Source: Epiperipatus broadwayi
Taxonomy: Eukaryota; Onychophora; Udeonychophora; Euonychophora; Peripatidae
Assembly: GCA_028023455.1 (NCBI GenBank)
Contig: JAQFVV010013064.1
Location: 220,362 to 284,361, forward strand
Direction: 5' to 3'
Length of the DNA: 64,000 nt
Both the position numbers and the translations under genes were made by a program. A model generated the notes under the pieces. That model did no database searches and was not told the DNA's origin. It saw nothing but the letters and a program-made list of their open reading frames with translations. Below, in pieces: positions 21,935 through 33,212 of the stretch (position 1 is its first letter; the number at the start of each line of letters is the position of its first letter).

Positions 21935-22465
21935 TGTTGTATAAACACTAACTAATGAAACAAACAAAATTGTGCATTTACACTGTATATACAATCATAA
22001 TTCCTCCTGCTACTGTCGGTGAGATACAGTTTCTTTATGTCTTGCAACTATAGAAGGAATGGGCATCAGGTGCCTTTATAAATTTATATACCACTTCTAA
22101 CTGTACTATGATAGCCTGTCTTATGAGTAGATATGGTAACAATTTCAGCTGTACTATAGAAGCTTGCCTCATGTCTGGTTTATGCATTTAACTTGAACAC
22201 ACTTCAGTGCTTAGCCATATAATGGACAATGTGTATACTGCCATTCAGCTTTGCCAATTGTTATCAGACGTTACCTTCAAATGAATTATTTATGCTCAGA
22301 TCCTCATCCATAATAAGAGAAATCAGATTCAATGAGCATCATTGCATATTAGCACATTCTTGCCATTGGATGTACATTATCTATTCGTATATACATTGAT
22401 CCATGGTAATGATTGTTCAATACGATAAAGATAAGATGAAATCTGGACTAGTCCACTACTTAATA
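21935..22465 (-). mobile_element. LTR of gypsy family L1, second copy
   Basis: Direct copy of 16360-16970. Shared blocks are TTACACTGTATATACAATCATA, CTGTACTATGATAGCCTGTC, TTGCCTCATGTCTGGTTTATG, TTCAGCTTTGCCAATTGTTA and AAAGATAAGATGAAATCTGGA. It could be the 5' LTR of the relic at 16360-18360, with later insertions in between, or an independent solo LTR. The sense start is not preserved beyond TGGACTAGTCCA. Confidence 0.65.
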
Positions 22466-24605
22466 ATATTAAACTAATTATATTGGGGAAGCAAAAAAAA
22501 TCAATTTATTAAAGATTAGCATAACATAAATATAATAAAAATTCACATTATTTATGTTCAATGGAAACAGGGTATATGTTTGAAAAGGATAGTATTAAAA
22601 TAGTTCAATATACAAATGATAAAAGAGAAAGAAAAATCAAAGAAGCTATCCTTATAATTAATATTGAACCCATATTAAATAAAGATTTTGGAATAAAAAC
22701 TTTTTTGATTTAATTAGGATTGGAATAATAATTTTGAATAATAAATTTAGAAGAGATGAAAATTAGTTATATAAAAAGTTAAAACAGAGAACTATTAAAT
22801 AACATTAAAAGAAGCAAATTCAAATTTAACTTAGTGTTTGAGATTAATTAAATAATAATATGATAAAATAAAAAATAGTTTATAATAATTTATAATGTTT
22901 AATAAGTTTAATGATAATAATTTTAAATTTAAATTTCATATAGTAATATTTAAATGATAATAAAAAATTAATAAAGAAATAATATAAGATTATAAGTTTC
23001 ATACATTGATTATATTTTGCAGTTTTTATATGCATAATAATATTAATTGATATAAAATAATAAATATTAAAGACTTGCTGATTTGACTCATGTAATAATA
23101 ATAAATAATGATGTAGATGTAGAATAAGTTGGGAATATTTTAGTATATGCATATATGTTTAAGGTACACACACACACATATATATATATATTGAAGATAT
23201 TTATCTGCGTATTGTATATAATAGGAATAATGTAAGGTGAGTGTAGTATAAATATATATATATATATTTGGTATGTATGTGTATATATTGTAACTCAATG
23301 CTCAAGTCACAATCAGGAAGCAAGAGATGACCGGTTGAGACAAGTGCATTTTATGTGGAAGTGCTCATTTATGAAGATAAAATTAAAATGAATGCATGTT
23401 TATTTTTTCACATAAAATAAATATTAATAAATATTCCACAATTTAATAATACATTAAATTTTAAGAACAATGAATTTTTGGGGCATTATTATAGATGTGT
23501 GATAATAATCTGACTGCACTGCTAAACACATATTCTGTCGCGATATCTCTTATGAAAAGAACTACTTTAATACAAATTAATATGCATTTTAAAAAAGGCT
23601 AGCAATGTAACTATATTTCAATGTCCAATTAATTATTTATCTTAAAGTTATTAACTAAATCAATCTTGATCATTCAATTAAAAGATGTATAATTTTAAAG
23701 TTTATTAAGTTATCTTAGGTATGATGAATGTAAAAGGGAATTTTATTTATCGTACATTACTCTACTCTACAAATTTGTATTTCAGACAACAACAATAATA
23801 ATAAATGGTGTACATAAATTAAATACTGAATATTCAATTTAATAACTTAGAAATATGACTTTTTATTTCAAAATTAGGTGAAGACGATGATTTCAATAAT
23901 GACAACAGATATATTTAAATATAACAATTGCTTTATTATTTAATAACAAAATTCTATAACAATAGTCAATAAATATTGTGATTTGTTCTCTGTGAATAAG
24001 CTAAGCTTGGGTTATGATTATGTGTAATTCTGAAGTTTACAAAAACATAGCACTCTATTGGAGAGAGGGTTGAACAATATTAAAACAAAACTTAATTTTA
24101 CATACAGGAGGATAATAATATTTTATAAAGTCATTAATTACTTGGTAACGATAATCTATAGATTATCAATCTCATTTTATCAATCTGGTTAGTTCTTTCA
24201 TGTTGTTAGAGTAAGTAAAATTATTTACTTAGCATTCCTAAATAATATATAAAGTATATAGCTTTATTTAATATACCCCCATATTCTTTACTAGAAAGAT
24301 TTTCTATGCTTCTAGTACTATTCAAAGTTTTAATAATTAGTTAGGAGTATACCTCTCCCAACAAATACAATTATTTATTTATTCCATTAGAATGCCTTAT
24401 CGCATCGTGTAGAGTTTTAAAATTATTCAAATAACATAGGCGCCGTACAAATAAATATTCCTTAGTGATACTCAAAGATGATTAATTACTTATAAATCTG
24501 AGGCTAAATTTAAAAACTAATAAGACAAAGTAAGTTAAATATAAACGGGATTATATAAATTTATAAGTTAGTTTAAGCTTTTTAAATCTTACAGTGGTGT
24601 TAATA
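22466..24605. other. AT-rich DNA with simple repeats
   Basis: Very AT-rich at 22500-23150. Short CA/TA repeats at 23165-23190 and 23250-23285. No gene recognised. Confidence 0.45.
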
Positions 24606-24609
24606 ATGC

Positions 24610-24960
24610 CTTCTCCCCACTCATATATTTTGCATCAATTCTTCCTTGTTATTCCCCTAAATACACATTTTTATGAAGTTTAGTCTCTGAATTGCTTTTT
24701 CATTAATTAACTATCCAGATCTCAGATCCAAAGGGAAGCAATGGTTAAACACATTTATTAAAAAACTTTCTTTTCAAGCACAAAGAGACATTTCCATTTA
24801 ATATTAAATTATTTCCACCAAAGCTCTTCTTATAGTTTGCTTTTATGATTAATTTAATCTGTTATTATGTTTCCATCTATAATAATAATCTAATCAAGAA
24901 ATTTAGTATTTTTAGAGTTTATTTTTTATCATAGTTTCTTTTTTTAGACTATTTCTGAAA
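24610..24960 (-). mobile_element. Old RTE-type LINE fragment, minus strand
   Basis: About 350 bp matching the same RT C-terminal region as 3420-3720. The minus strand shows a diverged YLGQ/INTDG region, F.KNNLIL.G, LKRKFFNKC and FGSEIWIVN, with many stops. It is the oldest looking of the three copies. Confidence 0.7.
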
Positions 24961-25590
24961 ACTATTATGAGTAAATAAGCAAATATTTTATCTAGCGCAG
25001 TGCTTGCAATTATATTTCATTCCAATATCAGCCTTTCAAGCTAATTGAGCACGCGCCTTTTGAGTGTTAAATAAATGAATACTCTCTTCTTCAATCCATT
25101 GGAATGAAAACTATTATGGAAAATTTAAAAAATCGAAATGATTTGTTTTATCTTCATTTATTTTTATTATTCAATATTCTCATTTTATTTTGTGATATAC
25201 TCCACAAAATTGTTGTAAAATATATTAAATATGTCACCCTTCTTGTCATCTACCCTAATAAATGTTAATTTTCTTAATGTCTCTGTGCAGTATAATTATT
25301 ATTGAATTTTGATAAATATTTTTCAGAATTTGTCAGAATCCTGGGTTTGTATTTTAATATTTCAAAGTTTAATGTCAGAAATGCTAAATGTATTTTCATA
25401 ATCTACAAATACAATGCAAAAAGGCAATTCGTATTCATCTATTCTTTCTATAACTCTTTTAGTATTGTGGAATTGATGAAAAAATTTCTGATAAATAACA
25501 GCATTAAAGTGCCAAAACTCATTAATTTTTTTTGTATTCTTGTCTTTTAGGGCTGTCTGTAAAGCACTTTAATTGTTGTACTTTGTTTTA
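24961..25590. other. AT-rich DNA, nothing recognised
   Basis: The open frame 25302-25550 has no recognisable motif. Confidence 0.4.
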
Positions 25591-25595
25591 GTTAG

Positions 25596-26218
25596 TGTCA
25601 TATCTCACCTTGCCTTCAGAAGTGGACTAGTCTAGATTCCTTCCTTATCTGATCGAATTGAGCACACATTGATGCCAACCAATGTGTAAACATGTAAACA
25701 GCCAATGTATGAACATGGCCAGTATATAAAATCCCACCATTGGTTAGGTTCTCTGAATCTGATTGTTGCCAGTAAGGTAAGAATCTGGCAATAAATAGTC
25801 AGCCTTTTTAGAGGCAAGTCAGAGAACATCTGCCTACCTATATGACTGAATGTGCTCTCCATTAAAACCATTTCCAACAACAAAGGTGTTTCTACTATAT
25901 TCACTACTGATATGTCTACACAGTCAGGCAAGTCCTTATCTGCTATGACTATGGCAGGCTCAAGGTAAGCCATCTAGTACAGCCGGAAGTTATTTAAAGA
26001 CTCGAGGCAAGCTAAATATACAGCTAGAAATGAGTCCAGTCATTCACATGATCAGTTCATTATTGACTAAGTTATATCTCAAATTGTATTAATTGACTGT
26101 ATAATATGTAGGTATATTTGTTCTAATAAATTATACATATTAAAAAGTGAGTGTTTATCTTTTTATTGATATTACTGTTGGTTTGAGTCTAAATCCTGCA
26201 ATTCAGCCAAACACAACA
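25596..26218 (+). mobile_element. Solo LTR of gypsy family L1 with 5 bp TSD
   Basis: 623 bp starting TGTCATATCTC and ending AACACAACA (TG...CA), flanked by GTTAG at 25591-25595 and GTTAG at 26219-26223, an exact 5 bp target duplication. It matches the minus-strand LTRs at 16360-16970 and 21935-22465. It contains a TATATAAAA promoter-like box at about 25721 and AATAAA at 26127. No internal sequence is attached, so it probably arose by LTR-LTR recombination. Confidence 0.88.
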
Positions 26219-26223
26219 GTTAG

Positions 26224-27715
26224 CCTTAGAAAATTTAATTATTTAACATTAATGAGAAAAATTTGAATTCGTAGCTCAGACCATTTATATAAAAACATTT
26301 TTGTGAACGTAAATTAAATAGATAAATAACAATGCATAGAGGAAAAATGTTTCCCCACTTAAAATTACTTTCATGGTTTACATCTTGCAAATCAGGTAGT
26401 AGGAACAATTCCTAAAAGTCAAAACATGTACTTCTTGAATTTCTTCAGTTTTAAATAGCTTCATATTTATTTCAGAGTCATCCTAGAATTGATATTTCAG
26501 AGTGTATGTCTGGAGGTTGAGATTAATAAAATATTATTAAAATAGAATATAAATATAAAACTATAATTTCTAATATCTTTTTTTTTCATTTTGCTTAAAT
26601 ATCAGTATCATAACCATATTCTTAAATCATCTGGTATATCTTTGCTAACAATTTTTTTTATTTCTTTATTGCTTATTTTAAAATATCTAGAATTTATTCT
26701 ATTATTTATGAAGCTTTTCCATCCTTCATTCATTTAATTACATGTATCATTTTTTTTATTTAAAACATTTTGCATTTCAAAAATGTTGTAATTGTAGATG
26801 TTACTTCGTTTTCTGTTTTGCTATTTATTATTATATAATTCTCTATAGAATTATTCTAATTTCAAAATGTTTTGATATATTTTTGAAACATATACATTTA
26901 CCATTTATAAACAATGAGGATTTCCAATTCCTTTACAAGCTTTATGATAAATGCTTAGCCAAAGCCAGCACTTAAAATATCTGTCAGGAAATCCCCCCCC
27001 CCCAACCCCTGACCATGGTTTCCTGCTTTGGCACACCTCAGAGAGATGTCAGGGTAGGTTCAGACACTAGATCTAAAAATACCAACCCAAAGCCAAGCAC
27101 TTATCTAAAAATTATCTATTGAGTGGAAAATCTGAAATTTTCAGACATCTACATGTCTTCAAACCCAGTTATCCAACTCAAATAGCTATATAGGGCTGAT
27201 AGATCTTCAGCCATACCATATATTAGTAGTCTTAGCAATATAACATCACATAAGACTTAAGGCAGAGTATAAATAGTCAAAGTAAGAGTCATAAATCACA
27301 TGATCCTATCTCTTAAGCAAAGGTGAAGTTTGCTATGACTATAAAAACTAATCTTCATACCATAAATTAGTGCAAATATAGAATATGATGGTCCATTTTT
27401 CTGTTTATTTGATATTTTAGAATGTTGTTTTTTAAATTTTTAGTAGAAAATTTTTTTTTCTGAAATATTTTAATACCATGTTTAATTGTGTAGATCTTTA
27501 ATAAATTAAAGAATTTTAAAAGACTGATTTTTTTAAAATAGTAAGTAAAAGATTTATAAACTCTTAAGATTAGAAAAAGATTATTTTCTAAAAATTAATA
27601 AGAGTCTAATTAATGAGAGTAATATACATCGTTAATAAAATAAAATGAATTTGTATGTAGATTTCCTTTACAAGATAACTAAAATAACTCATTAATTAAA
27701 GAAGATAACGATGTA
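26224..27715. other. AT-rich DNA plus an unexplained richer patch
   Basis: 26224-26980 is featureless. 26985-27360 is richer, with a C-run at 26990-27003. I see no ORF, terminal repeats or second copy to classify it. Confidence 0.4.
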
Positions 27716-27717
27716 AA

Positions 27718-27960
27718 TTAAAATGAAGAATCATCTGAACTGACAGACGGGAATATGAGCCAATCAACTGCAGGAATTAAAACAATGAAGGCCTCAATAC
27801 AAATTGGATCAAGAACAAGACTACATTTCATTCTTGGAGCTTCACTTGTGCACATGGACGTATATATTGGAGCAGATCGTCTCCCATGGCACAGTGACTT
27901 CAAGTGCAGAGAACTGGCCTCTGAATGTGAGAACATTCAGCTAGGATTCTTACAGGTCGT
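27718..27960. other. Coding-like segment, strand unclear
   Basis: Both strands are open here. The plus strand reads SQSTAGIKTMKASIQIGSRT... to the CAG before GTCGTA at 27958, which could be a splice donor. The minus strand reads a terminal-exon-like sequence ending VSSDDSSF and stop at 27718, with a pyrimidine-rich TGTTCTCACATTCAG acceptor-like site at about 27925. I recognise no family. It could be an exon, an old retrocopy or part of a transposon. Confidence 0.3.
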
Positions 27961-28180
27961 ATTGATCTACATTATTATTTGTGTACGCCTTCAGGCCTTA
28001 TTATATAAAATAATCGCATGTGTGTAAATAGTTAAAATGCTATTAAGGATCGTTCATTAAATTATCCAAATATTCTCTGTTTAGTGGTCATTTGTATTTT
28101 TGGGAAGTGCCCTCTTAGATTAGCTAGACATAGTTATTGGACAATAAGTTGTTGTTTTTTTTAAGAATTTTTTAAAATAG

Positions 28181-28748
28181 ATCTTTTCGACACATATGTG
28201 TACAAATATGCCAGTGGTATGAGATAGATTGGAGAGTGGTGGATCGTGTGAAAGTCAGTGCTCATATACCCTATATATTACATATATAAACACAGGTATA
28301 TAATAAGCCTGTGTTTCAGTTATTACACAGTAGAGATGTCTGCCCATCCCTTGTATATGTATTAAATGGATTATTTCCTGTATATGAGGGGTCAGATTAA
28401 CTTTGGGTCAACATGGGTATGACAAGAATCTCGGTCTTAGTGTGCCTTTGAGCATTCCATCATCAGATTTTCAATTGGATGGACGGTTGAAGATTTGGAG
28501 AATGGAGAAGATTGAAGCTTGTCCATTAAAGTATAAAGATTGGCTATCTTAATATATATCTGAGCACTTATAACATATATGTGTAGAGATAGTAATCTGG
28601 ACTAACTGATGATTGCTGGTTTAGCATGAAATGGCCTTTTTGATGATTATTTATCTTTTCGACATATATGTGTTAAGTGTATCAGTGTTATGAGATAGAG
28701 TGGAGAGGGGGCCGTGTGAAAGTCTGTGCTCATATATCCTATATATAA
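28181..28748 (+). repeat. R2 repeat, plus-strand copy (1.2 tandem units)
   Basis: A full unit of 472 bp (28181-28652) followed by the first 95 bp of a second unit. ATCTTTTCGACA.ATATGTGT recurs at 28181 and 28653, followed by ATGAGATAGA.TGGAGAG and GTGTGAAAGTC.GTGCTCATAT. It matches the minus-strand copy at 35580-36098. It is non-coding. Near the unit end it carries a hammerhead-like motif (28601-28645). Confidence 0.8.
28601..28645 (+). ncRNA. Hammerhead-like motif, R2 plus copy (partly decayed)
   Basis: CTGATGA at 28606-28612; stem II TGCT (28614-28617) with AGCA (28623-28626), loop GGTTT; GAAA at 28628-28631. The stem III and cleavage region, ATACGTAT-A in the other copy, is replaced by ATGGCCTTT, and stem I (ACTAA against TTGAT) is imperfect. 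The bases flanking stem II are a T-T mismatch. The catalytic core is intact but the cleavage arm is not, so this copy is probably inactive. Confidence 0.55.
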
Positions 28749-29280
28749 AAATCTTATGAAAATAAATTCGAACAGACTGCCAGCAATCATCCTCAGACTA
28801 CAAAACATATATAAATACATAAATATACAAATATTTAATCATATAAAAATATATCTATTTATAAATTATTCATTTTTTACATATATTTTACTATCTATAT
28901 ATACATATTGTAATCTTACATTTACTATTGTAATTAACTAATATAGCCAAAAACTGTAAAAAAAAAATATTGACTTTATTTTCTTGTTGAGCAAAATATA
29001 TTCACCACTATTATAAGTTAGATAGTAGTAGACAATATAAAAACTCTCTCATATTACTGCCTAATAGAAAATATAATTTTCTAAAAGTATTTAAAGATGT
29101 CTTCTAAAAAGATTTTATTAATCAATGCATATATAAAATACATGCATCTATATTACTATTATTTTTTTGTGAAAAGTGCAGTTGAATTTTATGTACACGC
29201 AAAGAAACATACACACATAAAATTACAAGATAGGATACATTAAATCAAACATAATAAAACAGAATATTTAAAAGTTCTAC
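28749..29280. other. AT-rich DNA, nothing recognised
   Basis: No supported feature. Confidence 0.5.
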
Positions 29281-29297
29281 AATAACTGTAGTATTAA

Positions 29298-29345
29298 GCC
29301 AATAAACATCACATGATCACCAATACGTATAGTGAGTTTTGCCTG
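29298..29345 (-). repeat. R1 fragment
   Basis: AACATCACATGATCACC followed closely by TTTTGCCTGTTT matches the two ends of the R1 unit junction (compare 30055-30115), with the middle deleted. Confidence 0.5.
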
Positions 29346-29647
29346 TTTTAATAATTGTAGTATGATAATTACAATTGAAATGACATTTAGTTATAATTGT
29401 AGAACAAGCAGTTCATTTAAAATATGTGTGCATGCATGAATGTATTATATGTTTAAACTTAATTAATTTAAAAGTTGTAAATGTAAAACTACAATTCAAT
29501 TAAAAGGTATTTATTTTAAATTAATTTAGTGAAAATAAATAAATTAATTTAATGAAAATAAATATCTGAGAACTTAAAAAGGGGTAATAGAAATTATTTA
29601 GTTGTTATAAAGTAAATGGTTATTAAAATTTTGGTATTATTATTATT
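29346..29647. other. AT-rich DNA with local palindrome
   Basis: 29505-29570 contains a repeated TTAATTTAGTGAAAATAAAT block in near-palindromic context. Nothing else recognised. Confidence 0.4.
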
Positions 29648-30101
29648 AAACAGGCAAAAACTCTCCATATAGTAGTGCCACCTTGTGCTAATCAGAGTAA
29701 TAAATGAATGCCAAAAGGCTTGTGCATAAAATCCCTATCTAGTGCCTACTCATCCAATATCCCCAGACTAGTTTCTGGCTTGTGGCCTTCATCAGTGAGG
29801 AGTCTTGGATCTGAGAGCACTGCACCTAGACCTTAGGATCTAATGCAACCCTCCAGCAGACACCTTTTATCTCTACTTCACTACAAAAGTATGAGAATGA
29901 AATTGAAATCACAATAATATTTTCAATCTAAGCTCAATAGCTTATATAGTCATATGGGTCTGAACTCAATTCAGCACCCATACATTTTGGTGACTTTGGC
30001 TCTTTAAAACCATAGCCACCATTATCCTATTAGGCAGGATTGGTGTTAAATCACTAAACATCACATGATCACCATCTCATGCTAGCACATAACTGTTAGT
30101 A
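29648..30101 (-). repeat. R1 repeat copy C, best-preserved unit (454 bp)
   Basis: Bounded by the repeated junction AAACAGGCAAAAACTCTC.AT at 29648 and 30102, giving a 454 bp unit read on the minus strand. All R1 landmarks are present (GTGATCATGTGATGTTTAG, CTTAGATTGAAAA, GCTGGAGGGTTGCATTAGAT, GGGATTTTATGCACAAGCC). It contains the most complete hammerhead-like motif of the window (29752-29810). A second, partial unit follows and then folds back (30064-30328). No ORF. Confidence 0.85.
29752..29810 (-). ncRNA. Type I hammerhead ribozyme candidate in R1
   Basis: On the minus strand: stem I outer ATCCAA, internal loop GAC, stem I inner TCCTCA, core CTGATGA, stem II GGC-CACAA-GCC, core GAAAC, TA, cleavage triplet GTC, then TGGGGA (pairs with TCCTCA, one G-T wobble), internal loop TA, and TTGGAT (pairs with ATCCAA). 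All conserved core positions CUGANGA, GAAA and NUH are present. Stem I has an internal loop, as fast natural type I hammerheads do. Stem III is only AC/GT around a TA, and ACTAGT is self-complementary, which is the layout of hammerheads that act as dimers. Odd point: the first stem II pair (10.1-11.1) is A-A instead of G-C. Cleavage is predicted between plus-strand 29766 and 29765. Folding is by hand, not computed. Confidence 0.7.
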
Positions 30102-30328
30102 AACAGGCAAAAACTCTCTATATAGTAGTGCCACTTTGTGCTAACCAGAGTAATCAATGGATGCCCTAAGGCTTGTGCATAAAATCCCCATCTAGTGCCT
30201 ATTCATCCAATATGCACAAGCCTTCTGGCATCCATTGATTACTCTGGTTAGCACAAGGTGGCACTACTATATAGAGTTTTTGCCTGTTTACTAACAGTTA
30301 TGTGCTAGCATGAGATGGTGATCATGTA
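30064..30328. repeat. R1 fold-back, 115 bp arms
   Basis: The second R1 unit (minus sense) runs to 30213, then the plus-strand sequence from GCACAAGCCTTCTGG (30214) to GGTGATCATG (about 30328) is the inverted repeat of 30064-30180. The arms are nearly identical and the spacer is about 33 bp. The minus-sense half begins at ATATTGGATG, only 5 nt 3' of the predicted ribozyme cleavage site. Confidence 0.85.
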
Positions 30329-31792
30329 ATTATTATTATTATTATTATTTTTTTTCTTTCTTCAATGTCTGGAAACTTTTACCACTTAAACTAAAACCAA
30401 ACAATTTTGCTCATCTGCTTCTGTTTGTATTACCATATCAGTGAACAATTTTTTTCTGGAAACACCTAAAAGCAGAAAGGCATTGTGGGAAATAGTGAGA
30501 AATTAAGACACCAGGTAACCAGAGAGTATAAGTGCTTTGGAAATTTAGTTAGTCTTTGTAAAATTACAGTGCATTGAAGATGCAGTCAAATTAAATTTCA
30601 AAAATAATCATTTTGACTGTCTTCTTCATTATGCCAGAGTAAAAAAACTCATTCTAGGCATTTTTCCTAGCTGGTAAAATATCTTCTCGAACTAAAATGG
30701 ATAAACAACAACAGGGATTATCACTAAATACTATTTTCAAGAAAATACAATTTACTGCTTTCAACTATTAATGAAAATTTTGGAAAATTGTTTACAGAGA
30801 TGTTTATGATAGTGTAAGTCAGTTCACTTGTCTCTTCTTTCAAAATAATTTTGAAATAACTTGTCTGAAAATTATGGATTATCTTATTATGGATTAATGA
30901 AAAATAAACTGTTATCAGTAAGTCTAAATCCACATATAAAGTAATATAAAATTTGAAGCTTTGAAAAAAATACTGAATTATTAATAAAAATCAACAAAGT
31001 TAATTCATCTATAAATTATTATTTATTTGCTAGGTCTTATTAAATATTAAAATGGCCTGAACTATATAGAAATGTATTTAAACCACAGGATTAATAAAGT
31101 ACTGCTTTTAAAATACATAATAAACACCAACCATAAGAATAAATCAGCAATTGTTCTCTAAAAGATTAAACTGCTCTCTTTGTCCAAAAATTAGAATTTA
31201 ATATCAGTTTGATAAGAATGGATTCAGAAATCTAAATGCTACAATACAAAAATATGACAATTACCACAATTTTTTTTTTAAATTAGCATTTATTGATCAA
31301 TTAGAATTACAAGATGAATACAATATGTTTTTCTGGTTGTTAAGAATTGCTAGCTATGTCTTATCTTGAACTTCCAGTGGTGTCTGGTTGAGCTTGAGGC
31401 TGCAAGGGATTGTTCAGAATTGAGAGTTCTTGGGTTGTTTGGGGGTGGAATATTTAAATTTCAGGCAACTGATAGATTGCCCATGTGTCTTTAAATGTTC
31501 TCATAGGATTTACTATTTGATCTCTTATTGATTTTCTTTATGATCTTGCAAAATGTAGAGTATAAATCACAGTTATTAATTTTAAAGATTAATTGACAGT
31601 GATGACTTAATATTAGTTATTCATGGTAATTGCTGATCTACATAGAGTAATGTATAAATTCAAATAGTTTCTTTAACTTCATTCATAATGTTTCAACCCT
31701 TGATAACTTATGAAAACCGGATGCTGTGCATAACTATTGTTAATAATCAAATATGAAAATTGGTGATAATATGCAAGGCTCCGCTTTGCTAA
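30329..31792. other. AT-rich DNA with a short (TTA)n run
   Basis: (ATT)n at 30329-30349. The rest has no recognised feature. 31370-31460 is slightly GC-richer and unassigned. Confidence 0.45.
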
Positions 31793-32590
31793 TAAAATAA
31801 CATTATGAGAGACTGTAACAGATTCAATATATTGTGTATGAGTGAAAACTAGGGCAACACTTGAAATTTAATGTTCAAATATAGTCCAAAAACATTCACT
31901 ATTGAGCAAAGAATTATTAATTTATTAGATAGAATCTCTGACTTGCAGCCACAATCACTAAACCACAATGTATAATGCTATTATTGCTATGAATGAGACA
32001 TTCAATTCAGGCAACGATCCCCAGAGTGCCCTCCTCCCAGCCCCAAACTGTATAGGGACTAGGATTTAACCCCCCAGGGACCCTCTCCACAACCAGACAC
32101 TCTCATTCAGTCAGCAAGTTGAGTTGAATCCAGTTTTTCCTTCAAAATTGAATTTTCCAATAGACTTCTCTAATTTTGGTGTTCATCATGTAAAATAGAA
32201 TAACATTTTGGGAGATAATTTAATAGATTTAATCCAGGATGTATTGGTGAAAATTAGAGAAAACTTGAAAATAATGTTTAAATTCAGTTGAAAAGACAAA
32301 CCACAGTTGAGCAAAGTTTTCCTTAAATTAGGTAAAATCTCTGGTTTGCAATGCAATTACTTAAACCACAATGAATAATGTTACTCTTGCTAGCAAATGA
32401 ATGAACTATCCAACTCTGACAACGATCCACACAGCATCCTTCTCCCAGCTCTGGCCCATAAAACAACTAGGATTTAGGTCCCCAGGAACTCTCCCAGAAA
32501 CCAGATACTCTCACTCAGTCAGCAAAGCAAAGTTAAACCAAAATTCTTCTTGAAAAATGAATTTTTCCATAAAATTCTCTAAAAACTTGA
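31793..32590. repeat. R3 tandem pair, about 402 bp unit
   Basis: Two diverged head-to-tail units starting ATAACATTATGAGAGA (about 31798) and ATAACATTTTGGGAGA (about 32200). Shared blocks are TTGAGCAAAG, TAAACCACAATG.ATAATG, CAACGATCC, CCTCCTCCCAGCCC / CTTCTCCCAGCTC, ACTAGGATTTA, AGA.ACTCTCA.TCAGTCAGCAA. The family is unknown and non-coding. I looked for a CTGANGA/GAAA hammerhead pattern and did not find a convincing one. Confidence 0.75.
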
Positions 32591-33212
32591 ATGGCTGCCA
32601 TCTGCTTCTAAAAGCGCTTTAAAGAAAAGTTGTAATCATTTTTTTCTTGTTATCAGTTGGTGCAACAATTCTTGTATGAAAAGACATCTGAGAGATAACT
32701 CTTGTCAATTGGACTTGGTTTAGGGAAATATCACCATAATTAAGGTGACTAAAATGGGGAGCCAGTAACAGCACGAACTGGAGTTTTTGACTTCCTATAA
32801 TGGAAAGTTCTAAAATGGATTAATGTGCTAGCTGTCAATTTGGGATTATTAAATATACTTTTTAAATTTTTAAAATTGTATTAGTATTATTAAGTCTTTA
32901 AATCTATTAAAGAAATTACCTTATTGCCAGTAAATAATAAATGTTGAAATACTCAGCAAAATATAAACAGTTTCATTGGACAATTCTCAACTGTTCATAA
33001 AAGTTAGGAATATAAATTGATGGATGACTTAAATAAACTTTGTTATAAATTCTCAAGATAATGCTGAGATATAGAGGTACAGGCAAAAACTTTCTATATT
33101 TTAATAATGATATTGAATTTGGGTGTAATATATGTGATTTACATTTTATACTGGAGTCAGGTTGCATTTGGTTAACACTCTCTCGGGTCTAAAAACAAGT
33201 GTGGATACCTTA
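32591..33212. other. Unassigned AT-rich DNA
   Basis: No recognised gene. The open frame 33167-32973 has no motif. Confidence 0.4.

Noticed and set aside
25632-25973. 113-residue minus-strand frame
   Set aside because: Lies inside the solo LTR and has no protein motif.
31793-32590. Hammerhead in R3 (CATGATGAACACC on the reverse strand near 32185)
   Set aside because: The spacing and a GAAA partner are missing and no stem I could be drawn.
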